Source: Ferrovibrio sp964429465 (GTDB lineage Bacteria; Pseudomonadota; Alphaproteobacteria; Ferrovibrionales; Ferrovibrionaceae). From it: a DNA stretch of 16,239 nucleotides. Shown here one piece after another: positions 7,051-13,962 of the stretch; within the stretch, counting starts at the first letter, position 1, and every line of letters begins with the position of its first letter. Below the pieces are notes generated by a model, which worked only from the letters and a program-made list of their open reading frames with translations, had not been told where the DNA came from and ran no database searches. The DNA lies in the NCBI GenBank assembly GCA_964429465.1, contig CAYSCA010000058.1, positions 1 to 16,239 on the forward strand. Direction: 5' to 3'. Both the position numbers and the translations under genes were made by a program.

Positions 7051-7705
7051 GTCTCTCGCGCTCGCCCTGGCTTTCGGTATCGCCGCCGCTGCCCCGGTTT
7101 CCGCCTCATGGGCGCAGGACAAGACGCCCGGGCGGTTCGGGTTCGGCAAGCCGGCGACCAAGGCAGAGATCGCGGGCTGGAACATCGACGTGCGCGGTCC
7201 CGACGGGCAAGGCCTGCCGCCGGGCAAGGGCAATGTCGCCGCCGGCGAGGAGCTCTACATGGCGCAATGCGCCGCCTGTCATGGCGAATTCGCCGAGGGC
7301 GCCGGCCGCTACCCCGAGCTGATCGGCGGCCACGGCACGCTGACCTCGGAGGATCCGCGCAAGACCATCGACAGCTATTGGCCGTATGCGCCCGGGCTGT
7401 ACGACTACATCCGGCGCGCCATGCCCTTCGGCGCGCCACAGAGCTTGACGCCCGAGGAGGTCTATTCCATCGTTGCCTGGCTGCTCAATCAGGCTGACCT
7501 CTGGCCGGCGGACAAGGAACTGGATGCTGAGGGCCTGAGGACAGTAAGATTGCCGAACCGCGACGGCTTCATTGCCGGCGGCGATCCCCGGCCGGATGTG
7601 AAGGCGGAAGCCTGCATGACGGACTGCCGCAAGACCCCGCCGAAGATCACCAGCGACCTGGCCGCCAGGCTGGGCGTGACCCCGACGCAACGGACAGGCG
7701 ACTGA
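7034..7705 (+). CDS. soxD: SoxD, short monoheme c-type cytochrome subunit of SoxCD
   Basis: SoxD takes electrons from SoxC and passes them to the respiratory chain. This one has 223 residues: a signal peptide ending near SASWAQ, a segment RFGFGKPATKAEIAGWNIDV typical of the SoxD N-terminus, one heme motif CAACH (Cys79, Cys82, His83) and a likely distal ligand Met130 in RRAMPFGA. After NRDGFIAGGDPRPD comes CMTDC (Cys194, Cys198) and then the protein ends. The Paracoccus SoxD is about 380 residues with two cytochrome domains, so the second domain is absent here. No remnant of it lies downstream: the next gene begins 12 bases after the stop. The ATG at 7034 inside soxC is preferred to an earlier in-frame codon at 7013 because the signal starts there and GAGG precedes it. 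Confidence 0.88.
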   Translation: MSRSVKSLALALAFGIAAAAPVSASWAQDKTPGRFGFGKPATKAEIAGWNIDVRGPDGQGLPPGKGNVAAGEELYMAQCAACHGEFAEGAGRYPELIGGHGTLTSEDPRKTIDSYWPYAPGLYDYIRRAMPFGAPQSLTPEEVYSIVAWLLNQADLWPADKELDAEGLRTVRLPNRDGFIAGGDPRPDVKAEACMTDCRKTPPKITSDLAARLGVTPTQRTGD

Positions 7706-7717
7706 CTGGACTGACCG

Positions 7718-8170
7718 ATGACCTCCCGCCGCGCTTTTCTCATGCTGGCCGCCCTTGCCTGGGCGGCGCCGGCCATGGCGCAGGAGCGCAAAGGCAAGTT
7801 CGCCGACCCGCAGCCCGATATCGACAACCCGCGGCGCATCGTCATCAGCCTGTCGGAAGACGACCCCAAGCGGATGAACGCGGTGCTCAGCAATATCGTC
7901 AACATCCAGAAATATTACGATGCCGCCCAGGTGAAGCTGGCGGTCATCGCCTACGGGCCGGGCATCGCCGCCCTGCTCCAGGACAGCCCGGTCGCCCAGC
8001 GCATCGCCGGGCTGCAGGACCTGGATGTGGAATTCATCGCCTGCGGCGCTACATTGGATTCGATGAAGAAGACGTCTGCCGATCTTCTGCCCGATGTGGA
8101 GGTAGTGCCGAACGGCCTGCCGGAGATCGTCGAGCGCAGCCTGACCGGCTGGGTGCATCTTCGCCCCTGA
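7718..8170 (+). CDS. DsrE/F-like sulfur-relay-type protein with Tat signal
   Basis: A 150-residue protein whose body resembles the DsrE/DsrF/YchN fold: strand RIVISLSEDDP, helix MNAVLSNIVNIQKYYD, strand VKLAVIAYGPGIAALL, then DVEFIACGATLDSM with a single cysteine, Cys109, at the position used for persulfide transfer in this family, and a C-terminal VERSLTGWVHLRP. DsrE-type proteins usually work in the cytoplasm. This one starts MTSRRAFLMLAALAWAAPAMA, a twin-arginine-type signal with a cleavage site after AMA, so it should be periplasmic. It sits 12 bases after soxD and 12 before soxW, inside the operon. A role as a periplasmic sulfur carrier or SoxYZ helper is inference. No strong ribosome binding site is seen, so coupling to soxD is likely. 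Confidence 0.8.
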   Translation: MTSRRAFLMLAALAWAAPAMAQERKGKFADPQPDIDNPRRIVISLSEDDPKRMNAVLSNIVNIQKYYDAAQVKLAVIAYGPGIAALLQDSPVAQRIAGLQDLDVEFIACGATLDSMKKTSADLLPDVEVVPNGLPEIVERSLTGWVHLRP

Positions 8171-8182
8171 CCGAGAGCCTGC

Positions 8183-8776
8183 ATGTTCACGCGCCGCGCA
8201 TTGATCGGTTCCGCCCTGGCTTTCCCGCTGGTGCCTGCGGCCGCGCGCGCGGCGAAGCTGAATGACGACGGCCTGCATGTGCAGGACTGGTTCCTGGAAA
8301 GCTTCCTCGACCTCGCGCAGGATATCGAAGAGGCCGCCGCCAAGGGCAAGCGCGTCGCCGTCACCTTCGAGCAGCGCGGCTGCATCTACTGCGCCGAGAT
8401 GCACGAGAAGCACCTCTCCAATGCCACGATCAGCGGCTATATCCGCCGCCATTTCGAGATGATCCAGCTCAACCAGTTCGGCGCCCGCGAGGTCACCGAC
8501 CTCGACGGCAAGGCGCTGCCGGAGAAGGAGATGGCGCGGCGCTGGGCGGTGACCGCGACGCCGACCATCCTGTTCCTGCCGGAGAAGCCGGTCAGCGGCG
8601 CGGCGCATAATGTCGCCGCGGCCCGAATGCGCGGCCTGCTGCCGCCGCCGGCCTTCCTCGCGATGTTCCGCTTCGTCGCCGAGAAGCAGTACGAGAAGAT
8701 GGATTTCCCGGCCTATGCCCGGCAGCAGGAGGCCGCTTTGGCCAAGGCCATCGCCGCCGGCGCGCCGATCAATTAA
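8183..8776 (+). CDS. soxW: SoxW-type periplasmic thioredoxin
   Basis: A 197-residue thioredoxin-like protein with CIYC (Cys67, Cys70) in FEQRGCIYCAEMH and a cis-proline in TATPTIL (Pro127). The N-terminus MFTRRALIGSALAFPLVPAAARA is a signal peptide with paired arginines at 4-5, possibly Tat-type. Length and motif fit SoxW, a thioredoxin coded in sox clusters and thought to be reduced by SoxV. In Paracoccus soxV and soxW sit beside soxS upstream of soxX, whereas here the gene lies far downstream, after soxD and the DsrE-like gene, and soxV is missing. Its likely job is thiol-disulfide exchange with Sox proteins or cytochrome maturation substrates. The name rests on context and motif; a general periplasmic thioredoxin is the alternative. 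Confidence 0.75.
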   Translation: MFTRRALIGSALAFPLVPAAARAAKLNDDGLHVQDWFLESFLDLAQDIEEAAAKGKRVAVTFEQRGCIYCAEMHEKHLSNATISGYIRRHFEMIQLNQFGAREVTDLDGKALPEKEMARRWAVTATPTILFLPEKPVSGAAHNVAAARMRGLLPPPAFLAMFRFVAEKQYEKMDFPAYARQQEAALAKAIAAGAPIN

Positions 8777-8785
8777 AGTGGCCGG

Positions 8786-10342
8786 GTGACCTTCAAGCGC
8801 CAGGCCGCCTACGGCCTTACCCTTTTTCTGACCTCGGCCGCCTCGCTGGTGGTGGAGATCGTCGCCGGCCGCATGCTGGCGCCTTATGTCGGCATGTCGC
8901 TGTATACCTGGACGGCGGTGATCGCGGTCGTGCTGGCCGGCTTCTCCATCGGCCACTGGATCGGCGGCCGGCTGGCGGCGCCCGATATCCCCGCGCGATC
9001 CGGCCTGCGCGGCATCGCCATCGCCCTGCTGCTGTCCGGGCTGACCGCGGCGGGCGCCACGCCGCTGCTGCACTGGCTGGCAGCGCTGCTGGGCGACAGC
9101 CAGACGCCGCCCCTGCTGCTCATTACCCTGCTGGCCGGCGGTGTCTTCTTCCTGCCCAGCCTGTTCGTCGGCATTGTCTCGCCCGTGCTGACCAAACTCG
9201 CCATCGACGACGCGCCCGACCGGCAAGGCCCGGTGATCGGCCGCATGTTCGCGCTCGGCGCGGCCGGCAGCATCTTCGGCACCCTGGGCGCAGGTTACCT
9301 GTTCATCTCCTGGATCGGCTCGGCCGGCACCATGCTGGCCGTCGCGATCCTCTATCTCGCCTTCGCCATCGCCTACTGGCTTCAGGGCCGCAAGAGTTTC
9401 GTCACTGCGCCGCTGGTCGCGCTGCTGATCCTCGGCGGAATCGGGCTGGCGCGGCTGCCGGGCTTTGCCGCGCCCTGCCATACCGAAAGCGATTATTACT
9501 GCATCCGGGTGATCGACTTCGCGCCGCAGAGCGGCCGGCCTTCCGCCGCGATGGTGCTCGACCATCTGGCGCACAGCATCAACGACCGCGACGACCCCAC
9601 GCTGCTGTATTCGCCCTATCTGCATTTCGTCGCCGAACGCACGCTGCGCCTGCTGCAGGGCCAGCCGCCGCGGGCCTATTTCGTCGGCGGCGGCGCCTTC
9701 ACGCTGCCGCGCGCCTGGGCGGCCGCCTTCCCGTCGGCCGAACTGACCGTGGCGGAAATCGATCCGGCGGTGACCCGGGTGGCCGCCGAGGCGATGTGGC
9801 TGAAGCCCAATGCCCCGGCGCTGCGCATCATCCATGCCGATGCGCGCCGCACGCTGGCGACGCTGCCCGGTGGGCAGCGCTTCGACCTCATCCTCGGCGA
9901 CGCCTTCCACGACTTCTCGATTCCGGCGCATCTGGTCACGCGCGAATTCCATCAGCTGGTGCTGCGCCGGCTGGCGCCCGGCGGCGCCTATGCCATCAAC
10001 GTGATCGACCAGAGCGAGAACCCGCGCTTCACCTTCGCCCTTGTGAAGACGATGCAGCGCGATTTCCCGGCCGTTGAGGTCTGGCTCGACGACGAGAGCC
10101 GCCGGCGCGGCGGGCGGGTCACTTTCGTGGTGCTGGGCCTGCGCGAGGCGAGCCCCGGCCCGGTGCTGCGCGCTGCCGAACCCCTCTCGCAATTCGGCCG
10201 GCGCACCTGGCTGCGCTGGCCCGGCGAGGATCTCGATGCCCGCATTGCCGCCGCCGATCCCCCGGTGCTGACCGACGATTTCGCGCCTGTCGACCGGCTG
10301 ATGGCCGGCTTCCTGCTGCGGCCCGACGAGGCCCTGCGCTGA
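8786..10342 (+). CDS. Fused membrane / spermidine-synthase-like protein
   Basis: A 518-residue protein with about seven hydrophobic segments in residues 8-225 (TSAASLVVEIVAGRMLAPYV begins the first) and a soluble SAM-dependent-methyltransferase-like domain after about 230. The second half shows the spermidine-synthase pattern: YFVGGGAFTLPRA (298-310), VAEIDPAV (322-329), LILGDAFHDFSIPAHL (368-383) and LTDDFAPVDRL (496-506). This is the architecture of fused MFS/spermidine-synthase proteins, whose activity is mostly unproven. The GTG start at 8786 lies 9 bases after soxW, so it is probably the last gene of the sox operon. An aminopropyl transfer or methyl transfer role is possible; no link to sulfur oxidation is visible in the sequence. 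Its stop abuts that of the convergent response regulator. Confidence 0.85.
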   Translation: MTFKRQAAYGLTLFLTSAASLVVEIVAGRMLAPYVGMSLYTWTAVIAVVLAGFSIGHWIGGRLAAPDIPARSGLRGIAIALLLSGLTAAGATPLLHWLAALLGDSQTPPLLLITLLAGGVFFLPSLFVGIVSPVLTKLAIDDAPDRQGPVIGRMFALGAAGSIFGTLGAGYLFISWIGSAGTMLAVAILYLAFAIAYWLQGRKSFVTAPLVALLILGGIGLARLPGFAAPCHTESDYYCIRVIDFAPQSGRPSAAMVLDHLAHSINDRDDPTLLYSPYLHFVAERTLRLLQGQPPRAYFVGGGAFTLPRAWAAAFPSAELTVAEIDPAVTRVAAEAMWLKPNAPALRIIHADARRTLATLPGGQRFDLILGDAFHDFSIPAHLVTREFHQLVLRRLAPGGAYAINVIDQSENPRFTFALVKTMQRDFPAVEVWLDDESRRRGGRVTFVVLGLREASPGPVLRAAEPLSQFGRRTWLRWPGEDLDARIAAADPPVLTDDFAPVDRLMAGFLLRPDEALR

Positions 10343-11335
10343 TCAGCCGACCGGTACCTGGCCGACTGCCTGTGCCGCCTTGCGGGCGCGGAAGCGGTCG
10401 ATGGCCGCGGCGACTTCGCCGGCCAGCGCGGATGCGTCCCGATCGGGATGAAAGAAAGCCAGCACCGCGTCGCCCAGCGTCTTCATCAGTGCAAACGGTT
10501 TCTGCCAGTCCGGCGTGAAGACGAAAGCACCGCCCTGCTCGGCCATCTGACGCGCCGGCTGCAGCAGCCGGTCGCAAATCTGGCCGACATGGGCGAACTC
10601 GGTATCGACGATGCGCTTGCGGATATCCTCCACCGACGCGATCAGGTCGTGCAGCATCGCCAGCGTGCCTTCATCGGGTGGCAGCTCGGCCTGGTAAAGC
10701 GGGATGATCTGCTGCGTGACGAAGGCAATGCGGAAGGCGGCGGCGCGCAGGCGCTGCTGGTTCACCTGCTCGTTCGTCGCCCGGATCGCCTGCTGCAATG
10801 CCTTGGCCTCCAGCGGCTCGCCCGCCAGCTTGGCGCGGACCGGATTCGGCACTTCGATCAGCGGTATGCTGCTGTCGCGCCGCGCCGCCTCCCGGCGCCG
10901 ATCCGGGCCGATATAGTCGGAGGTAACGACGAAGGGCTTGCGATGCATGCCGACGATCTCGATGCGGTCGAGCAGCGCGCGGGTCGAGAGCGGCTTGACC
11001 AGCAGGTCGTCGGCGCCGGCGTCGATGATCCTGCGCACCAGCGCCTGCTCGGTATCCCAGGTGGTCAGCACCACCGGCAGATAGGGATTGACGCCCAGCC
11101 GGCTGTGGCGCAGGTCGGCGACCAGCGCCGGCACATCCCCGCCGGGCATGGCGACATCCATGAAGATCAGGTCCGGCTGCGCCACCGCCAGCAGATCGGC
11201 AAAGCCGTTGAGATTGTCGAATTCGCGCAGCTGGGAATAGCCGGCCGAAGCCAGGGCCTGGCGATAGAGCCGCCGCGTGCCCTGCCCGGGATCGCCGTAC
11301 AGGATCCGCACCTCGTTGCGTCGCTCAGGCGTCAT
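10343..11335 (-). CDS. Orphan response regulator with receiver domain and helical C-terminus
   Basis: A 330-residue protein with an N-terminal CheY-like receiver: acidic pocket Asp15, phosphoacceptor Asp60 in LIFMDVAMPG, switch Thr91/Thr92 in VVLTTWD and Lys114 in LLVKPLS. The linker FVVTSDYIGPDRRR (about 135-148) is followed by a largely helical region to the end with no DNA-binding, GGDEF, EAL or HD-GYP signature that I can see. The output is therefore unknown; protein-protein signalling is a guess. No histidine kinase is nearby. The ATG at 11335 has AGGA about 8 bases upstream; a TTG just before it is less likely. It lies 38 bases after hrpB on the same strand and may be co-transcribed with it. 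Confidence 0.85.
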   Translation of the reverse strand: MTPERRNEVRILYGDPGQGTRRLYRQALASAGYSQLREFDNLNGFADLLAVAQPDLIFMDVAMPGGDVPALVADLRHSRLGVNPYLPVVLTTWDTEQALVRRIIDAGADDLLVKPLSTRALLDRIEIVGMHRKPFVVTSDYIGPDRRREAARRDSSIPLIEVPNPVRAKLAGEPLEAKALQQAIRATNEQVNQQRLRAAAFRIAFVTQQIIPLYQAELPPDEGTLAMLHDLIASVEDIRKRIVDTEFAHVGQICDRLLQPARQMAEQGGAFVFTPDWQKPFALMKTLGDAVLAFFHPDRDASALAGEVAAAIDRFRARKAAQAVGQVPVG

Positions 11336-11373
11336 CAACGCATCCTAGGAAGTGCGGATGCCGGCAACAAGCA

Positions 11374-13926
11374 TCAGCGGCGCGGCTTGGCGCGCGCCGT
11401 CGGCATGGCCTGCAGCGGATTCTCCGGCCAGTCATGCTTCGGATATTGTCCGCGCATCTCTGCCCGCACCGCGCGATAGCTGGACTGCCAGAAGCCGGCG
11501 AGATCACTGGTGACCTGCAAGGGCCGCCGCGCCGGCGACAGCAGATGCAGCAGCAGCTTCACCCTGCCGCCTGCGATCGATGGCGTCTCCGCGCAGCCGA
11601 ACATCTCCTGCAGGCGAACAGCAAGCACCGGAACATCGCCCTGCGTGTAGTCGATCGGGATGTTGGAGCCCGACGGAACCCGCCAATGGGTCGGCGCCTC
11701 GGTTTCGATCATCTTCTGCTGCGCGTAGTCGAGCTGATGAACAAGAGCCGCATGCAGATCAATGCCAGCCAGCTGCGACAGCTTGGTGATGCCACCGAGA
11801 TACGGCGTCAGCCATGTCTCCAGCCTTTCGCTCAACGCCATATCGCTCATGTCGGGCCAGTCGCTCGCCGCCGGCAGATGCTGCCGCAGCAGCGCGACAC
11901 GCGCCTGCCATTGCCGCAGGGCCGGCGTCCACGGCAGCACCGCAGCGATCCCGGCCTTGCGGATTGCCGCCACCAATGCCTGCTGTACCAGATCCGCCGA
12001 CACGTTGCGCAACGGCTGCTCGCGCAGCACCACCGCCCCGATCCGCTGCTGGCGGCGCGCCAGCACGGCCTGCGCACGATCATCCCACTCGACGGCATCG
12101 CGGCTTTCGATCATGACGGAGAGCCCGCTCTCGATATCGGCTTCGCGCAGCGGCGCCGCCAGGAAGATGCGCGCATCGGCCTGGGCGCCATCGACTTCCG
12201 CGACCGCCAGATAGGTCTCGCGGCTCAGGCCATCCAGCGGATCGAGCCGGGCGCCCCGGCCGCCGCTGAGCAGGAAGCTGCCCGCCCCGCCGCGCGCCCT
12301 GGCGATACGGTCGGGATAGGCCAGCGCCACGAGCAGGCCGGCCTTCTCGACCGCGCCCCGATGCGGTGCGGCACCGATCTGCCGCCGCCAGCCTTCGGCC
12401 AGCTTGCGGATCTGGCGCACCGCATTCATGTCGACCCGCAGGCCCTGCGGCGCGGCATCGCGGTCGCCCTCACCGACGACGATCTCGAGGCGCCAGCGCA
12501 GATCGGCATCCCGCGCGCCGCCCGCGCCGGCACGCGCGATATCGCGTTCGGCAAGCAGCGCCGCGAGCGCGCAGGCGAGCCCGCCCTGCCCCATCTCATG
12601 GCCGCGGATCACCATATGCGCCAGTCGCGGATGCAGCGGCAGTTCCGCCATCGCCCTGCCATGCGGCGTGATCGCGCCGGCTTCGTCCAGTGCTCCCAGC
12701 CGGCGCAGCAGATCCTGGGCATAGGACAGCGCGGCATCCGGCGGTGCATCCAGCCAGGGCAGCGTCCTGGCGTCGCGCACGCCCCAGGCGGCAAGGTCGA
12801 GCGCCAGCGGCGTCAGGTCGGTCACCGCGATTTCGGGCGCGGTGAATTTCGGCAGGCCGCCATGCGCTGCCTCGGCCCAGAGCCGGTAGCAGATGCCGGG
12901 CGCCACGCGACCGGCGCGGCCGCGGCGCTGGTCGGCCGAGGCCTGGCTGACCCGCAGGGTTTCGAGCCGCGCCATCCCGGTGCTGGGCGAGAAACGCGGC
13001 TGGCGCATATAGCCGCTGTCGATCACGACCTTCACGCCTTCGATGGTCAGCGAACTCTCGGCAATTGCCGTGGAAAGCACGATCTTGCGCCGGCCTGGCG
13101 GACTGGGCTGCAATGCCTGATCCTGCTGGTCGCCCGCCAGCTCGCCGTAAAGCGGCAGCACGGAAACATGCCCCGGCAGGCCCGCGGCGCCGAGCCGCGT
13201 CTCGACACGGCGGATCTCGCCCTGGCCAGGCAGGAAAACCAGCAGGTCGCCATCGGTTTCGGTCAGCGCGGTGCGGACCGCCTCGGCCACCGTGTCATCC
13301 AGCCGCGCCTGTGCCGCGGCCGGCCGCCAGCGGGTTTCCACCGGATGGCTCTGGCCTTCGCCGCTGAGGATCGGGCAGCCGCCCATCAGCCGGGCGAAGG
13401 GCGCGGCATCCAGCGTCGCCGACATGGCGACCAGCCGCAGATCGGGTCGCAGCGCGGCCTGCGCTTCCAGGCAGAGCGCCAGCGCCGTGTCGGATTCCAG
13501 CCCGCGCTCGTGACATTCGTCGAACAGGACGGCGGCGATACCCTGCAATTCCGGATCGCGCTGCAGCCGGCGGAGGAACACGCCGTCGGTGTTGAACTCG
13601 ATCCGCGTCTTCGGGCCTGACTTCGTGTCGAGGCGGACGCGGTAGCCGATGGTCTCGCCGACCGCCTCGCCAAGCAGGCTGGCCATGCGGCGCGCCGCCA
13701 TGCGGGCCGCGAGCCGGCGCGGCTCCAGCACGATGATGCGGCCGCTTGCGGCCCAGGGCTGGTCGAGCAATGCGAGCGGCAGCAGGGTCGTCTTGCCGGA
13801 TCCGGGCGGCGCCTGGACCACCAGATTGCTGCCCCCGGCCAGCGCAGCCTGCACGGCAGGCAGGATCGCCTCGATCGGAAGCGCAGGGGAGAGTTGCAAT
13901 TTTTGCAATATTCGCAAATCCGCCAA
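11374..13926 (-). CDS. hrpB: HrpB, DEAH-box ATP-dependent helicase
   Basis: An approximately 850-residue superfamily 2 helicase of the HrpB type. Visible motifs are Walker A PPGSGKTT (residues 41-47 region), Walker B of DECH form in LFDECHERG (136-139), SAT (169-171), and motif VI QRRGRAGR (333-340), followed by the helicase-associated domain and the long HrpB-specific C-terminus ending with NPLQAMPTARAKPRR. HrpB proteins are widespread in proteobacteria; their cellular role is poorly defined and probably RNA-related. The N-terminus is uncertain. There is no ATG near the conserved LPIEAILPAVQAAL; the frame opens at TTG 13926 with further TTG codons at residues 4, 7 and 10. The first ten or so codons lie in AT-rich DNA that looks like promoter sequence, so the true start may be one of the later TTGs. 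Confidence 0.92.
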   Translation of the reverse strand: MADLRILQKLQLSPALPIEAILPAVQAALAGGSNLVVQAPPGSGKTTLLPLALLDQPWAASGRIIVLEPRRLAARMAARRMASLLGEAVGETIGYRVRLDTKSGPKTRIEFNTDGVFLRRLQRDPELQGIAAVLFDECHERGLESDTALALCLEAQAALRPDLRLVAMSATLDAAPFARLMGGCPILSGEGQSHPVETRWRPAAAQARLDDTVAEAVRTALTETDGDLLVFLPGQGEIRRVETRLGAAGLPGHVSVLPLYGELAGDQQDQALQPSPPGRRKIVLSTAIAESSLTIEGVKVVIDSGYMRQPRFSPSTGMARLETLRVSQASADQRRGRAGRVAPGICYRLWAEAAHGGLPKFTAPEIAVTDLTPLALDLAAWGVRDARTLPWLDAPPDAALSYAQDLLRRLGALDEAGAITPHGRAMAELPLHPRLAHMVIRGHEMGQGGLACALAALLAERDIARAGAGGARDADLRWRLEIVVGEGDRDAAPQGLRVDMNAVRQIRKLAEGWRRQIGAAPHRGAVEKAGLLVALAYPDRIARARGGAGSFLLSGGRGARLDPLDGLSRETYLAVAEVDGAQADARIFLAAPLREADIESGLSVMIESRDAVEWDDRAQAVLARRQQRIGAVVLREQPLRNVSADLVQQALVAAIRKAGIAAVLPWTPALRQWQARVALLRQHLPAASDWPDMSDMALSERLETWLTPYLGGITKLSQLAGIDLHAALVHQLDYAQQKMIETEAPTHWRVPSGSNIPIDYTQGDVPVLAVRLQEMFGCAETPSIAGGRVKLLLHLLSPARRPLQVTSDLAGFWQSSYRAVRAEMRGQYPKHDWPENPLQAMPTARAKPRR

Positions 13927-13962
13927 GCTGAAATATTAACTTTTTAGCGAGCCCCAGACCGA
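13890..13962. promoter_or_regulatory. Probable bidirectional promoter between hrpB and the EamA transporter
   Basis: This stretch is sharply AT-rich against its surroundings. It contains TTGCAA twice (13894-13899 and 13903-13908) and a related CGCAA at 13913-13917. For the plus-strand gene, TTCGCA at 13911-13916 and TATTAA at 13934-13939 are 17 bases apart and match the sigma-70 boxes at 4 of 6 positions each. It overlaps the first codons of the longest possible hrpB frame, which is why that start is doubted. The promoter call is inference from composition and spacing. Confidence 0.4.

Noticed and set aside
7106..10192. Very long open frame (1028 codons) on the minus strand
   Set aside because: It runs antisense to soxD, the DsrE-like gene, soxW and the spermidine-synthase-like gene, all with clear family motifs. 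Its translation is rich in His, Arg, Gly and Gln with no domain or membrane pattern, as expected of a high-GC shadow frame.
10448..11479. 343-codon plus-strand frame opposite the response regulator
   Set aside because: The minus-strand frame has the full receiver-domain residue set; the plus-strand frame has none and spans the hrpB junction.
11434..13620. 728-codon open frame on the plus strand
   Set aside because: It is antisense to hrpB, whose helicase motifs are complete. The translation is Arg/Gln/His-rich without recognisable domains.
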